Made by a program: the position numbers and the translations under genes
In this document: positions 1 to 5,275 of the stretch, in pieces
Numbering within the stretch: position 1 is the stretch's first letter
Layout of the letters: the number at the start of each line of letters is the position of its first letter
Notes under the pieces: generated by a model
Told to the model about the DNA's origin: nothing
Seen by the model: the letters and a program-made list of their open reading frames with translations, nothing else
The model's database searches: none
NCBI GenBank assembly: GCA_019313765.1
Contig: JAFDAP010000146.1
Coordinates: 1-5,513 of the forward strand
From: Deltaproteobacteria bacterium
GTDB taxonomy: Bacteria; Desulfobacterota; DSM-4660; Desulfatiglandales; Desulfatiglandaceae
DNA: 5,513 nt
Direction of reading: 5' to 3'

Positions 1-201
1 ATTCATCCTGATAGACTCGAGGCATATGGATGCGGAAGCGAAAGATCAATCGCCTCCAATGATACGAGGCAGTCAAGGGCTCAAAACAGGAGAATAGATA
101 TTATTTTGAATTATAGCGCGCCGCCCTACATTAAGAGGATTTACAGAAAGAAACCATCAGGTATCTTTACATATAAGAAGTTTGACTTCAGGATATTTTG
201 A
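1..201 (+). CDS. OmpA/MotB-family protein, C-terminal end (5' part outside window)
   Basis: The open frame runs from base 1 to a TGA at 199-201 and gives the last 66 residues of a protein. The first ~37 residues match the end of an OmpA-like peptidoglycan-binding domain: a HPDRLEAYGCG segment, then NDTRQSRAQNRRIDIIL, which aligns with the GYGASRP...NDTPEKRALNRRVEII segment of the next gene. A basic tail of about 30 residues follows the domain (PPYIKRIYRKKPSG, ending KKFDFRIF). The next gene starts 3 nt after the stop, so the two are surely cotranscribed. From family and context this is most likely a MotB-like stator subunit whose partner motA lies further upstream. The N-terminal membrane helix that would prove it is outside the window, so another OmpA-family envelope protein is possible. 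The domain call is secure; the exact gene name is not. Confidence 0.85.
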   Translation: MHPDRLEAYGCGSERSIASNDTRQSRAQNRRIDIILNYSAPPYIKRIYRKKPSGIFTYKKFDFRIF

Positions 202-204
202 ATA

Positions 205-942
205 ATGGGCAAGAGGAAAAAAAACATTTCAGCCGGTCAAGAACCGGATCCCAGTGCATGGCTGGTAACATTTGGAGATCTTGTTATGCTTCTCCTCACC
301 TTTTTTGTAATGCTTCTCACAATGTCTTCCATAGACACAAAGAAGCTAAAAGACACATTTTCTCATTTTAGAGAGGCCCCTCCTGTACTTGAACTGGCTG
401 CTTCGAGAAAAATTAAGGATTTAGATTCCTTTGTCAGAAAATATCAAAATTCCGACGGCCTATTTGTGCTTGATCAGGGGGTTGTGAAGAAATTACTCAT
501 ACCTTCGTATAAAGCAGATAAAAATACGGAGGCAAAGATAAAGGAATTTTATGAAAAGATCAATATTTCAGATGACAGGAGGGGTATTGTACTCTCCTTT
601 CAGGGAGATATTCTTTTTGCTCCCGGAGGGGCGGCCCTCAAAAAGGAGGTGTTCCCATTTCTCGACTTAATCTCCGAGACCATAGAATCCTGCCCCAATA
701 AAATTCTCATTACAGGTCATACGGATAACATCCCGATTCGAAGCAGGTTATATGGATCAAACTGGGAGCTTTCATTATACAGGGGGCTTTCTGTGCTCAA
801 ATATTTTTTATTGGAAAAAGGGCTGTCACCATCACGCTTTTCTGTCGGGGGATATGGCGCGTCCAGGCCCCTGCATCCAAACGATACTCCAGAAAAAAGG
901 GCCCTTAACAGAAGGGTTGAGATAATCTTTAAACATTTATAA
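205..942 (+). CDS. motB: Flagellar motor stator protein MotB (OmpA-like domain)
   Basis: This is a 245-residue MotB-family protein, the peptidoglycan-anchored half of the MotA/MotB ion-driven stator. A short basic cytoplasmic N-terminus precedes one membrane helix at about residues 19-41 (WLVTFGDLVMLLLTFFVML). Asp25 in the TFGDL motif sits where the conserved ion-binding Asp of MotB lies. The periplasmic linker leads to an OmpA-like domain from about residue 127: SFQGDILFAPGG, then GHTDN at 171-175, NWELS, GYGASRP, and LNRRVEII near the end. These are the usual peptidoglycan-contact motifs. Length is close to the family norm. The ATG follows the previous stop by 3 nt with a modest AGGAT at 190-194, suggesting coupling to the upstream OmpA/MotB-like gene. 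Whether the motor uses protons or sodium cannot be read safely from this sequence. As the second of two MotB-like proteins it could be a MotB paralogue with a specialised role. Confidence 0.93.
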   Translation: MGKRKKNISAGQEPDPSAWLVTFGDLVMLLLTFFVMLLTMSSIDTKKLKDTFSHFREAPPVLELAASRKIKDLDSFVRKYQNSDGLFVLDQGVVKKLLIPSYKADKNTEAKIKEFYEKINISDDRRGIVLSFQGDILFAPGGAALKKEVFPFLDLISETIESCPNKILITGHTDNIPIRSRLYGSNWELSLYRGLSVLKYFLLEKGLSPSRFSVGGYGASRPLHPNDTPEKRALNRRVEIIFKHL

Positions 943-952
943 GGAGACATAA

Positions 953-1471
953 ATGGCGGAAGAAAACGAACTTAAATGGGAAGGAAAAGAGCCTAAAGAG
1001 GAAGAGCAGCCTAAGCGGTCCTCTCTTAAATTAATAATCATAGGAGTTTTGGTGATTATTCTTGGAGCCGGTGGTTATTTGGGATGGGACCTGTTTCTAA
1101 AGGAAAGCAAAGACAAGGAACAGATTTCCGAAGAAACCCGCCCTCAAGAAGAGAAAATAAAAGGCATTGTAACATACCCTCTTGATACATTTATTGTAAA
1201 TCTCATGGATAAATCCAGATCAGGCAAAAAATATCTGAAGGCCACGATGATACTTGAGATCGGTAAGCAAGAACAAACCATGATCCTGGACCAGTATAAA
1301 CCACAACTGACAGATACTATCCTGATTCTCCTTTCCAGCAAGTCGTTCGATGAAATTAGTACAATTGAAGGAAAGCTTGGATTAAAACGGGCTCTCCTAT
1401 CGAGGATCAATCAGATTTTGGGGGATGTAGTCGCTCGCAGGATCTATTTTAAGGAATTTGTGGTGCAATAA
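953..1471 (+). CDS. fliL: Flagellar basal body-associated protein FliL
   Basis: This is a 172-residue single-pass inner-membrane protein. An acidic, lysine-rich cytoplasmic N-terminus (residues 1-24) is followed by one membrane helix at about 25-46 (LIIIGVLVIILGAGGYLGW), a charged linker, and the FliL periplasmic domain from about residue 72. Recognisable family segments are YPLDTFIVNLMD (75-86), KKYLKATMILEI (92-103), LLSSKSFDEI, and the closing RRIYFKEFVVQ, where FliL proteins typically end. FliL surrounds or supports the stator units and affects torque and stator stability, which fits its place between motB and fliM. A strong AAGGAG at 941-946, overlapping the motB stop, with 6 nt spacing supports the start. 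The stop is 9 nt before fliM. Confidence 0.94.
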   Translation: MAEENELKWEGKEPKEEEQPKRSSLKLIIIGVLVIILGAGGYLGWDLFLKESKDKEQISEETRPQEEKIKGIVTYPLDTFIVNLMDKSRSGKKYLKATMILEIGKQEQTMILDQYKPQLTDTILILLSSKSFDEISTIEGKLGLKRALLSRINQILGDVVARRIYFKEFVVQ

Positions 1472-1480
1472 GGTAAGTCC

Positions 1481-2452
1481 ATGGCAAATGTTTTATCACA
1501 GGACGAGGTTGACTCCCTTCTTGGTGGGATAGGTAAGGGAAGTGTTGAAACCGAGACGGATGTCCCTGAAAAAGAAGAGGGAATCGAGGCATACGATTTC
1601 AGCACCCAGGCCGGGCCTATAAATATGCCTACCCTTCAAAGGATTAATGAAAGATTTGTTGGTCTCTTAAGGGATAGCCTTTCTTTGGTCACAAGTTCAG
1701 ATGTAGAGGTAAAGCTTTCCACTAACGAATCAGTCACCTTTAATGACTTCTGTCGTTCTCTTCCCCTTCCGGCAAGCCTGAATATCTTTAAGATCGAACC
1801 TTTAAGGGGGTCTGCTATCCTTTTTCTGGAAGGCCCTCTGGTATTTTCATTTGTTGAGAACTTCTTTGGAGGAAAGGGGCTGGGCCATGTGAAACTTGAA
1901 GGAAGAGAATTTACGGCAGTTGAGTTAAGGATTATAGAGAAGATATCCAAAATAATCTTAGGTGACTTACAGCGAGCATGGTCAGACGTTCATAAGGTAA
2001 CCGTGACCTACTCACGCTCGGAGATGGATCCGCAATTTGCATCGATTGTCAAACCTGCCGACATGGTTTTTACAACCAAATTTGAAATAGCCCTCACAAA
2101 TGACTCGGGAACAATCACTTTCTGTATACCATATTCCACTATAGACCCGATAAGAGATAAACTCAGGCAAAAGTTTCGTGATGAAAGTTTGGAGGTTGAT
2201 AATAGGTGGCGGACATATATTGGAAAAAAATTAGGGGAAACGACAGTCAATTTGAATTGCATCCTGGGTACCACAAAGATAAATGCCAGGGAGTTGCTGG
2301 AGATGAAGGTTAATGATGTTATATTGCTGGATAAGAAAATGGGAGAATCGATCCTTGTCAATGTTGAGGGTATTCCAAAATTTAAGGGTTATCCCGGAGC
2401 TTATAGCAACAACAAGGCCATAAGAATAAGTGAAAAAATCGATAAGGAGTAA
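1481..2452 (+). CDS. fliM: Flagellar motor switch protein FliM
   Basis: This is a 323-residue C-ring protein, the normal length for FliM. The N-terminus carries LSQDEVDSLL at residues 5-14, the CheY-P-binding peptide, followed by a flexible acidic linker. The middle domain (about 45-225) begins around INMPTLQRINERF and includes FVENFFGGKG, where GGKG (130-133) matches the GGXG loop involved in FliM-FliM or FliG contact. The C-terminal SpoA-type domain (about 245-315) pairs with FliN. FliM receives CheY-P and helps switch rotation, so the motor here is probably under chemotaxis control, although no che gene lies in the window. The ATG has TAAGG at 1469-1473, overlapping the fliL stop, with 7 nt spacing. 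The stop overlaps the region of the fliN Shine-Dalgarno. No missing motif was seen. Confidence 0.97.
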   Translation: MANVLSQDEVDSLLGGIGKGSVETETDVPEKEEGIEAYDFSTQAGPINMPTLQRINERFVGLLRDSLSLVTSSDVEVKLSTNESVTFNDFCRSLPLPASLNIFKIEPLRGSAILFLEGPLVFSFVENFFGGKGLGHVKLEGREFTAVELRIIEKISKIILGDLQRAWSDVHKVTVTYSRSEMDPQFASIVKPADMVFTTKFEIALTNDSGTITFCIPYSTIDPIRDKLRQKFRDESLEVDNRWRTYIGKKLGETTVNLNCILGTTKINARELLEMKVNDVILLDKKMGESILVNVEGIPKFKGYPGAYSNNKAIRISEKIDKE

Positions 2453-2455
2453 GCG

Positions 2456-2791
2456 ATGAACGAAAATGAGAATTTGGACGGCAACAGTAACGCAGGACCG
2501 TTGAATGAGGATGAATCAAGTCAGAAGGAAGAATATAATATTGATCTCATTCTTGATATTCCTCTTATCTTGTCTGTGGAATTGGGAAAGGTCAAGATGC
2601 TCGTGAATGATCTGCTCCAGTTGGGGCAGGGGTCTATAGTCGACCTGGACAAACCGGCCGGCGAACCTCTTGGAATATCTATAAACGGCAAGCTGGTTGC
2701 CAGGGGTGAAGTTGTGGTCGTAGACGAAAAATATGGCATAAGAGTGACTGACATTGCCAGCCCCCTTGAGAGGGTTAAATCCCTGGGCTAA
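2456..2791 (+). CDS. fliN: Flagellar motor switch protein FliN
   Basis: This is a 111-residue FliN, made of an acidic, Asn/Glu-rich N-terminal extension of about 28 residues and one SpoA domain (about 30-105). The domain contains the hallmark segments LDIPLILSVELGKVKM (33-48), LLQLGQGSIVDLDKPAGEP (53-71), NGKLVARGEVVVVDE (77-91) and YGIRVTDI (93-100). FliN forms the lower C-ring with FliM, and in many bacteria it binds FliH of the export ATPase complex. AAGGAG at 2444-2449 with 6 nt spacing supports the ATG, which lies 3 nt after the fliM stop. The SpoA domain can occur in FliN/FliY fusions, but no CheC-type domain is present here, so plain FliN is the call. Confidence 0.97.
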   Translation: MNENENLDGNSNAGPLNEDESSQKEEYNIDLILDIPLILSVELGKVKMLVNDLLQLGQGSIVDLDKPAGEPLGISINGKLVARGEVVVVDEKYGIRVTDIASPLERVKSLG

Positions 2792-2814
2792 GAAATGGGC
2801 AGAGGCGTTTAATT

Positions 2815-3111
2815 ATGAATGGAATATTTGAGATGAACATCGTCAGCACAGGGCTTAAGACGGCGGCCATGCTTTTTATTGTGCTTGGTCTCATGATCCT
2901 TGTTCTCTACCTTATGAAAAGGTTTTTATTTCGCAGGAGAGAGGCAAAGGGAGATCTGGCTATCAAAGTCCTCTCTTCGCTCCATCTGTCGGCAAAAGAG
3001 AGGATTGAAGTCATAGAAATTTCCGGTGAAAGGATTGTACTGGGTATTGCCCCGGGCAACATCCGCTATATAACCAAACTTAACGATTCAAATGGAAAAA
3101 CAGGCTCGTAA
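2815..3111 (+). CDS. fliO: Flagellar biosynthetic protein FliO
   Basis: This is a small, 98-residue membrane protein with one hydrophobic helix at about residues 14-36 (TAAMLFIVLGLMILVLYLM), a basic stop-transfer stretch (KRFLFRRR), and a short cytoplasmic domain. That domain matches the FliO pattern: IKVLSSLHLSAKERIEVIEI, then GERIVLGIAPGNIRYITKL. FliO is a poorly conserved assembly factor that helps build the FliP ring, and its position between fliN and fliP is the standard one. The ATG at 2815 is preceded by AGAGG at 2801-2805, an imperfect Shine-Dalgarno about 9 nt upstream. A second in-frame ATG at 2833 (codon 7) is a possible alternative start and would not alter the helix. The stop abuts the fliP ATG directly. 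Confidence 0.9.
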   Translation: MNGIFEMNIVSTGLKTAAMLFIVLGLMILVLYLMKRFLFRRREAKGDLAIKVLSSLHLSAKERIEVIEISGERIVLGIAPGNIRYITKLNDSNGKTGS

Positions 3112-3879
3112 ATGAAATTACAAAAAATCATAAGAACACTCATCATTTTCCCAATTATTTACATTTTATTTATACATAATGCCTTTGCCGGTGATTTTCT
3201 TTTCCCCTCATTAAATATAGGCATACAAAAGGGAAGTGATCCTGGTGACATTTCCGTTATACTACAGATCGTATTTCTTTTAACCGTTCTAACCCTTGCA
3301 CCGGCCATCCTTATACTTATGACATGCTTCACCAGATTGGTAGTGGTATTTTCCTTTTTACGACATGCGCTTGGCACTCAGCAGACACCCTCTAACCAGA
3401 TTATTGCCGGACTCGCCTTATTCCTGACCTTCTTTATTATGATGCCTGTCTGGCAAAAGATTAATGATAATGCATTGCAACCATACCTCAATGAAGAGAT
3501 CTCTCAAGAAATTGCGCTAAAGGCGGCTGTACAGCCTATCAGGCAGTTTATGTTCAAGCAGACACGGGAAAAAGACCTGGCCCTATTTGTAAGCATGGCA
3601 AAGGTAGAAAGACCAAAAAACCAGGAGGAGGTACCAACGTCAGTTCTCATCCCTGCCTTTGTAATAAGTGAGCTAAAGACCGCCTTTATTATTGGATTTG
3701 TTTTATTTGTGCCTTTCCTGATTATAGACATGGTTGTGGCAAGTGTTTTACTTAGCATGGGGATGATGATGCTCCCGCCAATAATGATCTCCCTTCCATT
3801 TAAGCTGATGCTTTTTGTTTTAGTGGATGGCTGGTATTTGATTGTCGGCTCACTTGTAAAGAGTTTTGCAGGGGGGTAG
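3112..3879 (+). CDS. fliP: Flagellar type III export gate protein FliP
   Basis: This is a 255-residue integral membrane protein, five copies of which form the core of the export gate with FliQ and FliR. Residues 1-26 look like a cleavable signal peptide (basic start, hydrophobic core, AFA|G), a known feature of FliP. Membrane segments are seen at about 46-80, 92-114, 187-210 and 225-250. The family signatures are clear: LAPAILILMTCFTRLVVVFS (62-81), LRHALGTQQTPSNQ, PAFVISELKTAF, and SMGMMMLPP. Met218-220 in the last corresponds to the methionine loop that seals the closed gate. The gene begins at the base right after the fliO stop and has no good Shine-Dalgarno of its own, so translation is probably coupled to fliO. 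Confidence 0.97.
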   Translation: MKLQKIIRTLIIFPIIYILFIHNAFAGDFLFPSLNIGIQKGSDPGDISVILQIVFLLTVLTLAPAILILMTCFTRLVVVFSFLRHALGTQQTPSNQIIAGLALFLTFFIMMPVWQKINDNALQPYLNEEISQEIALKAAVQPIRQFMFKQTREKDLALFVSMAKVERPKNQEEVPTSVLIPAFVISELKTAFIIGFVLFVPFLIIDMVVASVLLSMGMMMLPPIMISLPFKLMLFVLVDGWYLIVGSLVKSFAGG

Positions 3880-3891
3880 ACAAGGGGAAGT

Positions 3892-3897
3892 AAGGAG
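3892..3897 (+). promoter_or_regulatory. Ribosome binding site setting the fliQ start
   Basis: AAGGAG lies 7 nt before the ATG at 3905. It favours that ATG over the in-frame TTG at 3866, which would start inside the end of fliP, add 13 residues unlike FliQ, and have no comparable site. Confidence 0.85.
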
Positions 3898-3904
3898 TGC
3901 CAAT

Positions 3905-4174
3905 ATGACACCTGAATTTGTTGTATCTTTTGCGCAAGAGGCGATTAAAACAACCATACTTGTATCTATGCCGATGCTTGGCATGGGACTCGCTATAGGT
4001 CTGTTGGTGAGCATATTTCAGGCTGTGACGCAGATCAATGAGATGACCCTGACATTTGTGCCTAAGATATTGATTGTATTACTGGCGCTGCTCTTTTTTG
4101 CCAACTGGATGCTTGAGCATTTAATGGCCTTCACTACCACCACTATTGAGCAGATACCGTTTTATATAAGATAA
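3905..4174 (+). CDS. fliQ: Flagellar type III export gate protein FliQ
   Basis: Starting at the ATG at 3905, the protein has 89 residues, the exact usual length of FliQ. It begins MTPEFVVSFAQEAIKTTI, as FliQ proteins do. Two membrane helices lie at about residues 15-38 and 52-75. Between them is the family's most conserved stretch, SIFQAVTQINEMTLTFVPKI (36-55). FliQ wraps the FliP-FliR core, four copies per gate, in the inner membrane within the MS ring. The open frame extends upstream to a TTG at 3866, but the good Shine-Dalgarno and the family length argue for 3905. The gap after fliP is 25 nt, and the stop TAA shares its last base with the fliR ATG. Confidence 0.97.
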   Translation: MTPEFVVSFAQEAIKTTILVSMPMLGMGLAIGLLVSIFQAVTQINEMTLTFVPKILIVLLALLFFANWMLEHLMAFTTTTIEQIPFYIR

Positions 4175-4956
4175 TGGAACTCTTGCCCATACAATATGAA
4201 GAATTTAAGGTATTTTTTCTTATACTGATAAGGGTTAGCGTTATTCTATTCATGTTTCCATTTTTTAGTTCACGGGTTATTCCGGTTTTAGCAAAGGCAG
4301 GACTGGCCCTTATAATAAGCATAATCCTTTTTCCGGTTATAGATAATAAGCCATTTCAATTCCCCAATACGTTGTGTGGAATGTTTCAGATGGTAACAGG
4401 AGAACTCATAATTGGCATGATTTTAGGGTTATTGGTTCAAATAATATTTGAGGGGGTCAGGATGATGGGTCAGGTAGTAGGATTTCAAACAGGCTTTGCA
4501 ATCACCAACATCCTTGACCCTCAAAGTGGTATGCAGGTCTCAATTCTCTCGAATATGGCGTTCCTTGTGGCCATGGTGAGCTTCCTTATTTTAAATGGCC
4601 ACCATATATTACTGAATGCAATAAGGGAGAGTTTCGAAATTATAAATGTAGGTTCATTAAGCTTAGACAGGCGGATATTTCAAGAAATTGTGCACGCCGC
4701 TGGTGATATGTTTGTTATCGCCCTAAAGATCGGAGCGCCGGCTATTGCCGCACTGCTCTTTGTTAAGGTGGCTTTTGGACTGATTACAAAGCTCATACCA
4801 CAGATGAACATTATGATCGTAGCATTTCCTGTTCAGATAGTTATGGGCCTCATCTTCTTTGGTATATGCTTAAATGTACTTCTTGCATTTATGGAAACAT
4901 ACCTTGGAGATCTCGGTTCTCTTTTAATTAATACTATGAACTGGCTAAAGGCATAG
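4174..4956 (+). CDS. fliR: Flagellar type III export gate protein FliR
   Basis: This is a 260-residue, highly hydrophobic protein of normal FliR length with about six membrane segments (roughly 10-31, 39-56, 72-93, 123-143, 179-200 and 212-238). Family hallmarks include RVSVILFMFPFFSSRVIP near the start, GELIIGMILGLL (76-87), GFQTGFAITNILDPQSG (103-119), NGHHILL (141-147), and PQMNIMIVAFPVQIVMGL (209-226). One FliR joins five FliP to form the pore and contacts FlhB. The ATG overlaps the fliQ stop in a TAATG junction with no Shine-Dalgarno of its own, so translational coupling to fliQ is expected. No FliR-FlhB fusion exists, since FliR stops at 4956 and FlhB starts after a 319-bp gap. Confidence 0.97.
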   Translation: MELLPIQYEEFKVFFLILIRVSVILFMFPFFSSRVIPVLAKAGLALIISIILFPVIDNKPFQFPNTLCGMFQMVTGELIIGMILGLLVQIIFEGVRMMGQVVGFQTGFAITNILDPQSGMQVSILSNMAFLVAMVSFLILNGHHILLNAIRESFEIINVGSLSLDRRIFQEIVHAAGDMFVIALKIGAPAIAALLFVKVAFGLITKLIPQMNIMIVAFPVQIVMGLIFFGICLNVLLAFMETYLGDLGSLLINTMNWLKA

Positions 4957-4961
4957 GTCTT

Positions 4962-4985
4962 GGATTAAGGGATTAAGAAATTAAA
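4962..4985 (+). repeat. Short tandem 8-bp repeat after fliR
   Basis: GGATTAAG occurs twice back to back (4962-4969 and 4970-4977), followed by a degenerate third unit, AAATTAAA. It lies just after the fliR stop and before the Shine-Dalgarno-like leader. No function is evident. Confidence 0.5.
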
Positions 4986-5002
4986 GTGAGGAGTGCCAAA
5001 TG
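4984..5002 (+). promoter_or_regulatory. Shine-Dalgarno-like leader plus ATG, possibly orphaned
   Basis: AAGTGAGGAGTGCCAA at 4984-4999 matches the fliQ leader at 3888-3903 in 15 of 16 bases and is followed directly by an ATG at 5000. That ATG opens only a 37-codon frame (stop at 5111-5113) that runs through low-complexity repeat and looks non-coding. The site is better than the one before flhB. It may be the former flhB leader, cut off by an inserted repeat element, or it may drive a meaningless short peptide. Confidence 0.35.
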
Positions 5003-5099
5003 TTAAACACCACAATTTTAGTAAAATTACAAATTACAAATACCAAATTACAAATAAATCCCAATATCCAAGCACCAAATTACAAATATCTCTCAAACT

Positions 5100-5148
5100 A
5101 CAATATCCAATGATCATAACCGGTTGTTATTTCGTATTTCGATATTGT
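5100..5148. repeat. Imperfect inverted repeat (nested hairpin)
   Basis: ACAATATC at 5100-5107 pairs with GATATTGT at 5141-5148. Inside it ATAAC (5116-5120) pairs with GTTAT (5126-5130) around a 5-nt loop. Three more pairs (5109-5111 with 5136-5138) are possible. RNA from this stretch could fold into an interrupted stem. It is AT-rich and lacks a following U-run, so it is not a typical terminator. Confidence 0.4.
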
Positions 5149-5163
5149 TTCGAATTTCGACAT

Positions 5164-5184
5164 GCCCGGCGGCCGGCAGACGGG
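5164..5184. other. GC-rich hairpin-forming block in an AT-rich spacer
   Basis: GCCCGGCGGCCGGCAGACGGG stands out sharply from its AT-rich surroundings. CCGG at 5166-5169 and 5173-5176 can pair around a 3-nt loop. Alternatively, CCCG at 5165-5168 pairs with CGGG at 5181-5184. A run of six Ts begins 8 nt later (5193-5198). The distance and the short stems make it a poor intrinsic terminator. It is more likely a fixed part of the repeat element. Confidence 0.3.
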
Positions 5185-5275
5185 TATTCGCATTTTTTGA
5201 GATTGTTCTCGTCATTTGAGTACATGATAAATTACCAAAATTGTGCATGGAACTTTGAAGACACTGGAATAGTAG

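Larger units (their letters stand above)
5011..5245. repeat. Candidate small non-coding repeat element between fliR and flhB
   Basis: The fliR-flhB gap (4957-5275) shows no plausible protein. The frames open across it translate to low-complexity sequence and match no family I know. Its centre has layered repeats. CAAATTACAAATA occurs three times (5030-5042, 5044-5056, 5076-5088), the last two inside a longer shared ACCAAATTACAAATA. CAATATCCAA occurs twice (5062, 5101). The + strand is A/C-rich and nearly G-free to about 5110, then T-rich with ATTTCG-like units (5128-5159), then a GC-rich block. CACAATTTTAGTAA at 5011-5024 is the inverse complement of 5232-5245 with one mismatch, so these could be terminal inverted repeats of a 235-bp MITE-like unit. 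No clear target duplication flanks them. An intergenic repeat family is likely; mobility is unproven. Confidence 0.5.

Noticed and set aside
3866..3904. N-terminal extension of fliQ from a TTG inside fliP
   Set aside because: It adds 13 non-conserved residues, lacks a ribosome site, and makes FliQ longer than the family norm. The ATG at 3905 has AAGGAG and gives exactly 89 residues.
717..3911. Minus-strand open frames of 70-135 codons opposite motB to fliP
   Set aside because: All lie opposite strongly conserved flagellar genes, and none shows a domain or its own ribosome site context.
5030..5088. CRISPR-like array
   Set aside because: The repeat unit is only about 13 bp, spacing is irregular (14 and 32 bp), and there are no distinct spacers or cas genes.
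5164..5198. Rho-independent terminator between fliR and flhB
   Set aside because: There is a GC-rich block and a T-run, but the stems are only about 4 bp and the T-run is 8 nt away from the last stem base. Termination here would also cut off flhB.
5203..5231. Possible sigma-70-type promoter for flhB (TTGTTC, 17 bp, GATAAA)
   Set aside because: Only 3 of 6 and 4 of 6 consensus matches in AT-rich DNA, which is expected by chance. Read-through from upstream is the simpler assumption.
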